A stretch of 64,000 bases of DNA, from positions 1,612,001 through 1,676,000 of the forward strand of contig CAWARU010000001.1 in NCBI GenBank assembly GCA_963784575.1, given 5' to 3'. Positions 52,801-59,625 of the stretch are shown piece after piece. A program made the position numbers and the translations under genes. Origin of the DNA: CAWARU01 sp963784575. Lineage in GTDB: Bacteria > Pseudomonadota > Gammaproteobacteria > UBA6186 > Azoamicaceae. The notes below the pieces were generated by a model that had not been told where the DNA came from, searched no databases, and saw only the letters and a list, made by a program, of their open reading frames with translations. Within the stretch, counting starts at the first letter, position 1, and each line of letters starts with the position of its first letter.

Positions 52801-53977
52801 AGGTTCCTTTCTTCAAAGCTTCTGGCACTTCTTTTAAGGCAAGGAACGCATCATTAAATTCTTGTATTGACCCGTTATCGAGTTTGTTAATCCCTGCTAT
52901 GAGAGCATCGATCATTTTATCTTTATCCTTAATTGTACGATCGCCTTTTACCGTTCCATCAGAATATCTTCGATCATCTACCCATTGTTTCTTAACAAAA
53001 TCGTCATCTTGAACTTCATTCAAATGCTTTAAGCGCAACAGAACAGCGCCTGGTTCATAGCGAATTTTAAGCCTGGAGGAATCAGTGCCTTTATCAATAA
53101 AATCTTTCCCATCTTCGGCACATATCGGACCGCAAGATGAACCATCAAATTGTTGCTTTGGGTGTTCATCAAACTTTCTTTCTACCCTTTCAATCTTAAT
53201 TTTTTTAGCTGTAAGTGTAAAAATCTCTTTAACACTATCGATGATTGAATTTGCAACAGATGAACTTACCGAGCCGCCCCCATATGGGTCGAATGCATGA
53301 ATAGACCCTGTAATACTATCTTTGAAGATATTCAATTCAAACACTCCAAGATTCCAATGAATATCCGTTTGGTGATAGGGAAAAATGATATTATGTTTGC
53401 CAATTAATTTGTCTTTATTTTTTTCATTCCATAGAGCAATCTGATTCAAAGCAATCTTAATATTATATATAATTGCATCAAAGGCACCTTCGCCTCCTTC
53501 ATGATTTACCACATTTGCAACAGATACTGTGCTACCATCAGATCTTCTATAGAGATCATTCTCGGAAGTCACTATGAGGCCTGCATTCTTCATATTTTTC
53601 TTTTTATCAAATAAAGAAGAGAAATAGCACTCTGATTGCATTAGTTCATCGCAATAATAATAGCTCAAATCTTTGCTTTTGATGTACTTATCCCAAACTT
53701 GAATGATCATTGTCTCATTATAAAAAGAAGTGTAATTAACGTCACTATCCAGGTATTGCTTCACAACCGGTTGTTTTGTTTTTCTAAATTCATCATAGAG
53801 CTTTATTATTCTATTTGGTTGCCCTAGCTCTACACTATCTTGTACTATAGAACCATTTTTACCTTTTGTTTCTAAACTTAGAGCTGCATCCTTAGGAGAG
53901 CCCAATCCTGGAACTGTGCCTTTCAGAGATCCTATACCTTGCTTTAATCCTTTTATGCTTTCATCAGATACTGACAT
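46850..53977 (-). CDS. 2,375-aa protein: Ulp1-like protease, MORN repeats, SecA-like helicase
   Basis: The start at 53977 has AAGGAG at good spacing. Residues 195-290 match a C48/Ulp1-type cysteine protease: H207 in DIHWNLG, D230 in HAFDPYGG, Q276 and C282 in QQFDGSSCGP, so the triad looks intact and could remove ubiquitin or ubiquitin-like proteins in a host. Residues about 780-910 hold MORN repeats (YTGTVDRKMQREGFGQYK, YSGAFKNGKFQDLGKL). Residues about 1,815-2,290 form a SecA-like motor: GQGKSWATEL, LIVDEVDVFF, GMSGSLP, GRGIDY, GRTARKDDHGS. The middle is helical and partly low complexity. It is followed 11 bp later by the giant gene. No signal peptide. Presumed effector or toxin-like protein. 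Confidence 0.88.
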   Translation of the reverse strand: MSVSDESIKGLKQGIGSLKGTVPGLGSPKDAALSLETKGKNGSIVQDSVELGQPNRIIKLYDEFRKTKQPVVKQYLDSDVNYTSFYNETMIIQVWDKYIKSKDLSYYYCDELMQSECYFSSLFDKKKNMKNAGLIVTSENDLYRRSDGSTVSVANVVNHEGGEGAFDAIIYNIKIALNQIALWNEKNKDKLIGKHNIIFPYHQTDIHWNLGVFELNIFKDSITGSIHAFDPYGGGSVSSSVANSIIDSVKEIFTLTAKKIKIERVERKFDEHPKQQFDGSSCGPICAEDGKDFIDKGTDSSRLKIRYEPGAVLLRLKHLNEVQDDDFVKKQWVDDRRYSDGTVKGDRTIKDKDKMIDALIAGINKLDNGSIQEFNDAFLALKEVPEALKKGTSQTSEGGGEFLKHLRMLRNRELSEKLSEEEKDFIAKLCPEGKYIKHYLECIIVQDPYMGAIRNIKSLLKKHLDMLGKIELEKVIFDKEKFTLREGVISLLEEIAVSHRDRLKQTSPEASKVAVKKLSNNVITFRSYPAFAAFSSIKIEEVEKADPAEQVFVLTSNQLSEIQQMISRITMELLDENGLKKYINHSQLLGIAPDIVISQIFNQDKIVKNDVEKTYTFILPKDMMFCIIQAIEAYYKFFLAEKVKNAMIIESSLWPVEEQAKQEKENETSLKRAADEPDIEKISDITQKSEKPTSLGIKKPEIAGSPGSDARKPTKTAQKIHAESDSESDLDSDEEELLEEDNPIQEVRESGLLSQITRIPERSTKFLEGLNLSYLPDPRKLTFKDEISYQPRLPIRKGGQEGFYTGTVDRKMQREGFGQYKTQDGTFDFRGSWHEDTPQGAGKLSEEGSVFYGEFEKEILREGFGKQIIKNAPGFRNYEYSGAFKNGKFQDLGKLIFRMEDSGELLIIADWQEGFIKTLYKNDVQSRYDTEYQEFCEVLHSMFLMEKLDPEARRQQQKHYGIMIEILKQRVSARKILDAIVKANGLPSSLKAVANRLLKLDNAFEELTKYAAKLRTANFSKKTEYDKCIHDFCSKGLLNYSIRLWLPGEVASSTGFVNLRSIFEKTVPTQLQTILMNRTSNLNFELYQFLEKSLWIDPAIIDLFHKLVKLCNERLHKIKSDNKKDFLDKQTKVLQELWEQYYATLTEPMQQLLDQERIDMYCGCYIMSLRQNIISAKNKLGNEIKTIIQEENNFVLSNLQPWIKFSSTDKQNALNVHFNKEIKVDAKSRNIFQLLLVKTLKKIETLISGYNAGDEAGREARTKVGEGAEAGTAIEIGTGKEKEVVGDILKFFIKYYESDIFLKRNTMNYETAFNDFNKLMKYIVQLAKAKKKTHVLYNHGIKIMKQFINKGEKLSELVDLLLGLNHSYFKLVKKLFLAFKTKDKLLAFETVKTLRQNIYGLLNDGSIDDKLEQNTDLFKIEIDLIHSVSDYLSLLNRLEYEWYVHKDDIIELSNDALKLEFAALFITLDKSTKYSEDYKKIKNESFGAAIKFLKEGAKQKHYILEVAASLMKLVKEGPQIRDIPQVELRRAKAELLEKICESFVYFNNPLTYSDPNQYVLDTEKTFLHIVQNNDSIQRFRNKLKRITLYLQFRKINELTVENALDMFKKSQASNGEPELTEREIAALKKAYDEYEKLFKQYIEGVLTKEKEAYTVKKIVDETRNIANQWSSRYKTLKEQAKVKDKLLCGKINQELIPQIIAGLASVLSLRASGSVDDSVVGQYTVIKDYEKSYLLKPNCIQILGIFRLLGVDMEYPLIKVEKPVPLVAEPVKEVSKPEKSPADANVIRKLTEESTAKKPESEPESEYREDPKELPNHLARILTGQGKSWATELLAGFFQLVGYRITVACYSDYLSKRDEKDFINHLAPFGWSGNYHVGFDKIQHSTFVKMCWSLVEGPQGDRLANLRRIIEGEAFVGFGGISNLSEEQILIVDEVDVFFNENFGSRLNPVLQVNSKAIQEVQQFIWIKISLGMKDRGGLLTDVLNKLEVLEKQDAILKNLKNTDLLKNSLETMIADALTISDLKNLSDDKRFVIEEHTIRVNAEMARPDTMWNYINSFFYLRFMYENNKTFDGILLDSQKYGYFLLYCGGVSYAELPRQFIGIFGMSGSLPIFQEENAMLEMYNIRKRSYYPSFFGAVNLNYDKIRDFVIRDTKETWFKEIVDRIRKVNSDRAVLVFFNDDQLLEEFYRLYSGNLPNSPSYITKNYFVDDDIASRRSYQMGDIDKLTRIKKGQIILLTSEFGRGIDYKPDLEVLSKGGVHIIQTYFSADIKEETQIKGRTARKDDHGSYELVLMLDTLKTEFASNIDLTATYDSLNKIREDQYKIACKNKLTLAKDAQLLSLHERTMKFLYDAASCSTEEDRMSFIKSIPGRKLF

Positions 53978-54287
53978 CGTTGACTCCTTATATTATTAAT
54001 GCACTCAATTTTTAAAAAGAGATTTTGTCACACATCTAGAAGATTATCCATATTTAGTATTTATTCAACTTCTTTTAATAGAGTAATTTTGCATGAATTC
54101 ATTCGAAATTGTCGGGTAATTGTTTGTAAGTTAGAAATAGCTATTAATTTTGTTAACAAATTGGGGAATTTCCTATCAAAGACTATTTAAAATAAGCTAT
54201 TTTTAATGTTATTATCAAATATTAATCTGACAATTGATCCTTAACTGAATTATAGCCCTCATTTAGTCTGAATCATGATTGTAGCCG
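53978..54287. other. intergenic region upstream of the giant operon
   Basis: 310 bp, very AT-rich. It must contain the promoter of the two-gene giant operon on the minus strand, but no pair of hexamers with correct spacing stands out. A 63-codon plus-strand ORF here has no ribosome-binding site and looks spurious. Confidence 0.4.
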
Positions 54288-55731
54288 TTAAACCATGCAT
54301 TTGGTACTTCTCAAAGCCTCATGGTTATGAGCTTCAGCAACGATAACTTTAATAATGACATTAAGTGGATCCTTATCATCCTTTATGCCATTTTTTTCTG
54401 GATCCTCCAAATATAATTCTATCTTTTGTATACCTTGATTATACTCTTCTTCTTCGAGTTCATCATTTTTTAATCGTTCTAGCAAAAGATCTTTCATCCG
54501 CTTCTTTAAGCGACACTGTTTATCAAATTGTTTTATAGAGTCTTTATCAGGAAGTTCTTCCAATTTTAACTTCTTTTCATGGCTTTGCTTGTTTTCTACA
54601 TCTACCGTTTTCGTTTGACAGAATGAATCATCACGAACACGTTTTTTTGACTGATTATACGCAGGAAGCGTGCTTTCACCTTTTATCGTTGGAGAAATAT
54701 CAGTTGTTCTAGATAGTTTTCTTTTTTCAAGATCATATTTTTGTTCAACTTCTGTCTTTACCGGCACTTGAAACAATTTATCTATCGAGGAAGATTCTAG
54801 TTTTTCAAGGATCTTCACAGACTCTTTATGACCCTGCTCTGCTGACATTCGATAAAATTTTAGTGATAATTGCTTAAATTTGCTATATTGCTCTGAGCTT
54901 TCCGGATAGTTTTTTGCAAAATTCAAATAATGGGTAGCAAGTCGTACTTGTGCTTCTATGTGACCTGCTTGCGCTGCACTACTATAGTGACTCTCTACCT
55001 CGAACCAATATTGATTGTATTCAGATACAGAATCTGCGGACATACGAGATTCGCAAATGCTTCCGAGCATGAAATGTGCTTGAGTATGGTTGGCATATGC
55101 AGCTAATTTTAAATAATATAACCCTTCCTCTCTATAAATGATTAATTGCCTACTTGAAATTTTATCATGATGGTCATGCTCCAGAAAGACATTTGGAGAA
55201 TTTCCTAAATCAAAGAATTTAATTCCTAGAAAATATTGGGCATCAGGTAAACCAGACTTTATCAAATGTGAAGTAGCATCTTTAAGAAAATCATCTCTTA
55301 TTTTTATTCCACCACCGAAAGGGTAAGGTACAATTGCCCACCACATTTTTGCTTTACCAAGATGATATCGTGCTTCTGCATGATTAATTTTTACTAGTGA
55401 TTCTAAGATCGTACATCCCCTTTCCCAATCTTGAAATGTACCAATGCAAAGTCTATTTTTTCTACTGTCAATTGTGCGAATATAACCTTGGTATCCTTCT
55501 ATCAATTCAATGGCTAGCTTTATTTGAGCTGCTTCCACGCCTTTTTCTGCTAGTTCGATTAATATTTGTATGCCTTGCTGTCTGTCATGAAAGGATCCTT
55601 CTTCATTGGATTCTATAATATTCTATTAGTTCACAAGCTTGCTTAAAAAGCTTAGCATTCTCCACTGATTCCAACCATACCTTTTCATCCTCTAAAGTAT
55701 TTTTTAAATCAGACATAGATGCTACAGACAT
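54288..55731 (-). pseudogene. Sel1-repeat gene split by a frameshift
   Basis: ATG at 55731 with AAGGAGG in front opens MSVASMSDLKNTLEDEKVWL ... ACELIEYYRIQ and stops near 55603. The next frame, open from about 55625, continues ESNEEGSFHDRQQGIQILIE and joins the 416-codon ORF starting at 55538. The shift lies within ATTATAGAATCC. The joined protein, about 480 residues, has Sel1-type repeats (HAEARYHLGKA, LPDAQYFLGIKFF, HTQAHFMLGSICE, HIEAQVRLATHYL) and a charged, disordered C-terminal 150 residues. Sel1 proteins mediate protein interactions. The 416-aa part could still be made if internal initiation occurs. Confidence 0.65.
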
Positions 55732-55869
55732 AGTTTGCCTCCTTAGATAGAATATAATTCCTTTGTGGGTATAATAAATTAGTTTCTGATATTTTTGCAA
55801 CCTACTATCCTAAAAAGAAGCAATATGCCCTCAAGTTCTAAAAATTAATCAAATTGACCAAAATCCAGA

Positions 55870-56722
55870 TCATCCATAAATTGAGGTGGCGCGTTTGAAG
55901 CGTATCCCGGCCGCATTACCGAGGGACGGAAACTGGGGAATCGTTTTCGCAGGAATACAACTATCCCTTAATTTTACTACTTCATTATGAATCGCATTGT
56001 GCATCGAAATGAGCTTTGTCACGGGATCGAGAGGGCAACAGAAACGATCGCCATAAGGTCCATAGGGTTGCTTCTCTGTTGCATATTTGCTTGGGCTAAA
56101 AAATAAACCTCCTTTTATATCTTTGAATACTTTTGTACTATAAAGGGTTTTTGCCAAAGATAATAATTCTACAGTATATTGTGATGCTTTATCTAGACAT
56201 TGCTTTATCTAGACATTGCATAGCTTCAGAGAAGCGACCTTTTGCTCGATGCATCAAAGCTAGATTTTTGTAAAGAATTGCATAACTTAAGAGAATGTCC
56301 CGATGTTTCTCGTGATTGCATTTATGCGGTTCAAGAGAATCGAGATAACTTAAACTCTTCATATAATGCTCATGAGCAAGTTGGAAACTTTTTTCATTAA
56401 AAAGAATTAGTCCTTTGAGTACGCAACCAAACTTTGAAATTTTCTAATGTCGGGTCATTAGGCCGCAGCAGATCCTTAATCTTGTCAAAGAAAATTTTTG
56501 GACAAGAGATTTGATCTGACAATACACCGTCTGCCAAACCTAAAGCAAAAGCATTAAAAGCACATTTCCGTCTCCTTGTGTACATACGGGCACTGGTGTG
56601 TCTTGTAACTCCGTTTCCTCTTTTTGTTTCTGATGAATGGATTCGCCATCCTCTTTTGTTTTTTGTTTTTCTTTCCCATCCTCTGGAAGAGATGTATTTT
56701 TTTCGAATTTATCAGTTGTCAC
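55870..56722 (-). pseudogene. OTU-like/TPR gene with three frame lesions
   Basis: Starting from GTG at 56722 (MTTDKFEKNTSLPEDGKE), the frame breaks within GGAGACGGAAATGTG; inserting one T restores GDGNCAFNAFALGLADG, the OTU-protease Cys-loop pattern (GDGNC). A second shift occurs near 56410, after LENFKVW. A TPR-like part follows (FNEKSFQLAHEHYMKSLSYL, FSEAMQCLDKA). A 16-bp tandem duplication (56184-56215) breaks the frame again; removing one copy joins DKASQYTVELLSL to AKTLYSTKVFKDIKGG and on to the stop at 55870. The ancestral product was probably a deubiquitinase-like effector of about 280 residues. Confidence 0.6.
56184..56215. repeat. 16-bp tandem duplication inside the OTU-like pseudogene
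   Basis: TGCTTTATCTAGACAT is present twice in a row. The unit length is not a multiple of three, so the duplication disrupts the reading frame that is otherwise continuous on both sides. Confidence 0.85.
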
Positions 56723-56857
56723 AGCTGCTATTATAATGCCCCTTTAATTTAATACTTAACTTCAATCCATTTTGGTATTTGATGTTAACCCACAATTTTC
56801 TTAGTAGAACTTTCTACTTTTTTTCACCGAACCTTCATCTACCTCAAAATTCTTAAA

Positions 56858-57035
56858 CTAAAAATCTTTATCTTGTAAAAATTCAGGGTTGGAAGCAGGA
56901 GATAATGAAAGTATATCTATTTTTTGGGTAGCAACCGATTTTAATTGAACCGAGCTACCAGATTCCGACAAGAACCTAATAAGGTTGCAACAAAGAAAAT
57001 CTACAAATTTCGAATTTAATAAAACCTCTTTTGTT
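56858..57035 (-). pseudogene. out-of-frame C-terminal tail of the patatin gene
   Basis: Beyond the stop at 57016 another frame is open: EVLLNSKFVDFLCC ... LKSVATQKIDILSLSPASN, ending DKDF at 56858. It starts within the last codons of the patatin ORF. A single-base shift near 57020-57035 would add about 55 residues to that protein. Tail-like composition suggests former coding sequence. The neighbouring 56723-56857 has no other feature. Confidence 0.35.
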
Positions 57036-59625
57036 TGGTAACATCTCCATCTAAGGTTTTATCTGAAGCAATGCTAGCAGGACTGATCCCTCCTGATAAA
57101 GCAGAAGCTCCTTGTGAGAAAACTGTAGGCTCGGCCCCACCACTCCTAGCTGTCGTTGGAGTCTGTACACCAGGCTTTTTATAAGAATATTCTACGTCTG
57201 ATAATAAGGTTTCTACCAATTTATTAAATGAATTGTTTTCTGATGCATCTAATTCTTCTATATGCTGAACCGCTATTTGTTGTAGTGCATCGATAGTGAA
57301 AGGATCATTCTGATCCAATGCGATAGCTTCTTCTAACCAAACTTGCCACCTTTGATAGCGATCTCCTAGAGATTGGTGCATAATGTAATCAGTATTTCCT
57401 TCATTAGCATGTAAGGCAGGCTCAATAATATTCATGGCCCAAAATAAAAGGCCTCGAGAAGCATTTGGATTTGCGGGATCTGGTATATGTGATCCCGTTC
57501 CCAATGATAACGTAAAAATTTTGCTCGCAGGTATCCCATATCGTAAAGCTTCAGCATGCGCAACAAGTGATGGATTATTAGTTTGGACCCCACCATCGAG
57601 ATAACTGTCTTCTTTAATTCGATAAGGAGCAAAAAAGGTAGGCGCTGCTGAAGTTGCCATTGCAACATCATAAATTCGATAATTCTTGTCGGGATCTTTT
57701 CTCGCATCGAAACGATTAAAGAGATGTGTCCTGATTAATGAGTTCTCATATGTTGCAGGAATAACTACATCATTCAATAAATGTCCAAGATTGGTTTCAA
57801 ATCCAAATTTATCTTTAAAAACATCCAGTCGGGAATCGACATATTTAGGCGCTCTCAAGGTATTTTTGAAACCCAATGTCCGCGAAAAAAGCCCGGGTCT
57901 TTTAAAAATCTTTGAGGACTTAGTGAGATATAAATTTAAAATATCATGAGCAGTGAATGCTGGAGCATAGTTAGAATATATATATACTTCATCCATCATT
58001 TCAAATTTAGGAACTGATAAGCCTAGTGATATTATTCCTCCTGTTGAAGTACCGGAAAGCAGATTGAATAGATGAGAAACTGGTCTATGAGATCGTTTTT
58101 CAATTTCTGCTAACCATACGGCCGGTATAATCCCTCTCAATCCCCCGCCATCAATGGATAGGATTTTATAGAAAGGTGTTGTTTCTTTCTTCTTTGTTGT
58201 AAAGTATGCTTCATCGCACTCTTTTATCCTTGTTTGATAATATGCTTCATCGCACTCTTTTACTACTTTTTCAATCTCTGATTGAGTACTAGAACCTTCT
58301 GCAGCTTCTTTTTTGCTTATCAAAGTTTTTATTATTGCAAATTCACGGGTTGCAATCTTATTCTTGGGATCTATTTTAAGTGCTTCTTGAATACATCCAT
58401 TAGCACGGTTTAAAAATAACCGTTTACGATAAGCAATACTACAAGTAATCCAAAATTCACAGAATATACTAAGATGTACTCTTTGCGCCAAAAAGTCCAA
58501 GGATTCCTTGTACTTACCAAGTTTTAACAAACATCGGGCCAAACCGATTTCTGCTACAACATTAAATCTATTGGATAGCTTTAATGCCTCACGATATTGA
58601 TCTTTAGCATCTTTCCACATTCTTAAGCTTGTTAGCTGATGATCTTTTTCTTTTTCCTGCGCTAATTTTTCATAATGTGCAGCTTTTTTATAGATAATAT
58701 CAATTTTATCACGAACCGTATTGGCTTCCAATAACCTATCACTCCACCCTTTCAGATAAGTATCCTGGATAATGTCAGGTTCTGCAGGCGTAACGGTGAT
58801 CAGAAGCTTCGGATCTTCTGGATACTGATGATCAATTCCGCTCATCACCCAAAGAAAATCCTCAAGAATTTCTAAACGAAAATGAGAAACTGTTACATAT
58901 TGAAAATTAGTTTCAATTGAAGTTCGAACACTTTCAAGGAGTTCCTGAGCTCTCTTAAGCTCATCATCGTCTCCTTTGAGAATACGATATAAAGCAATAT
59001 TAATTTTTGCTACATGTCGCATCTCATTTAGTCTGGCCTCGAAAGGCATTTGCTGTGCATCATTTATCAACTCTCTTGCAAGATAGGCATGATCTTTTAA
59101 TAGAACGGCATCCAAGACATCTCTCAAGGCATTTAGGACAAGGCTTCTTCTACCAGTCCAATCAGACAAGCCGTTTTCTCGCAGTTTACTAATTCTATCG
59201 TCTAAGATATTAGCCTCTTCTACAAGCCTTTCATCCAAAACACCATTGAGGATAACTTCTCCTCTCATATTTAAATCGCTACGGGTAAAATTAGCAATTT
59301 TAAGTTTTCCGGAACATAATACTTCACCCAGTATAGTCAGTAAGTAAGCGATGCCATCTGGCCTAAAACCATGTTGCAATAAAGTGTTAATTAAAACCTT
59401 ACAGTCAACAACATCAGACACATCCTCTAACTTTATTAGTGCAGCCCCTGTTTCTTCATTGTAAACTTCTGAAATAGTATTAAAGAAATTTTCGTATTCA
59501 TCTTCATTGTATGCCTCTACGGCTTTAGCTAAGATCTCGTTAAGTCTTTCACGAATTAAGGGTTCTTTATATAATTCAGAATCCCTTCTTCCAAAGAGTT
59601 TTGCCTCCCCAACAACCAAGACCAA
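57016..59625 (-). CDS. TPR-patatin phospholipase
   Basis: The ORF is 869 codons from a TTG that lies inside the preceding gene, so a start of its own is doubtful. Residues about 1-470 are helical with TPR-like units (KYKESLDFLAQRVH). Residues about 478-760 form a patatin-like domain: oxyanion loop DGGGLRGIIPA, nucleophile elbow GTSTGG with the catalytic Ser, and DGGVQTNNP with the catalytic Asp. Such enzymes deacylate phospholipids; bacterial examples include ExoU- and VipD-type effectors acting on host membranes. The tail is Ser/Gly-rich. It was probably the C-terminal half of one protein with the LRR/J-domain ORF at 59576-61822. Confidence 0.85.
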   Translation of the reverse strand: MVLVVGEAKLFGRRDSELYKEPLIRERLNEILAKAVEAYNEDEYENFFNTISEVYNEETGAALIKLEDVSDVVDCKVLINTLLQHGFRPDGIAYLLTILGEVLCSGKLKIANFTRSDLNMRGEVILNGVLDERLVEEANILDDRISKLRENGLSDWTGRRSLVLNALRDVLDAVLLKDHAYLARELINDAQQMPFEARLNEMRHVAKINIALYRILKGDDDELKRAQELLESVRTSIETNFQYVTVSHFRLEILEDFLWVMSGIDHQYPEDPKLLITVTPAEPDIIQDTYLKGWSDRLLEANTVRDKIDIIYKKAAHYEKLAQEKEKDHQLTSLRMWKDAKDQYREALKLSNRFNVVAEIGLARCLLKLGKYKESLDFLAQRVHLSIFCEFWITCSIAYRKRLFLNRANGCIQEALKIDPKNKIATREFAIIKTLISKKEAAEGSSTQSEIEKVVKECDEAYYQTRIKECDEAYFTTKKKETTPFYKILSIDGGGLRGIIPAVWLAEIEKRSHRPVSHLFNLLSGTSTGGIISLGLSVPKFEMMDEVYIYSNYAPAFTAHDILNLYLTKSSKIFKRPGLFSRTLGFKNTLRAPKYVDSRLDVFKDKFGFETNLGHLLNDVVIPATYENSLIRTHLFNRFDARKDPDKNYRIYDVAMATSAAPTFFAPYRIKEDSYLDGGVQTNNPSLVAHAEALRYGIPASKIFTLSLGTGSHIPDPANPNASRGLLFWAMNIIEPALHANEGNTDYIMHQSLGDRYQRWQVWLEEAIALDQNDPFTIDALQQIAVQHIEELDASENNSFNKLVETLLSDVEYSYKKPGVQTPTTARSGGAEPTVFSQGASALSGGISPASIASDKTLDGDVTKQKRFY

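Noticed and set aside
33103..53300. Numerous plus-strand ORFs of 60-160 codons
   Set aside because: All are antisense to the two giant genes, are low in complexity (Ser/Phe/Leu-rich) and lack starts with ribosome-binding sites.
53999..54190. 63-codon plus-strand ORF upstream of the giant operon
   Set aside because: No ribosome-binding site, AT-driven composition, and it lies where the operon promoter is expected.
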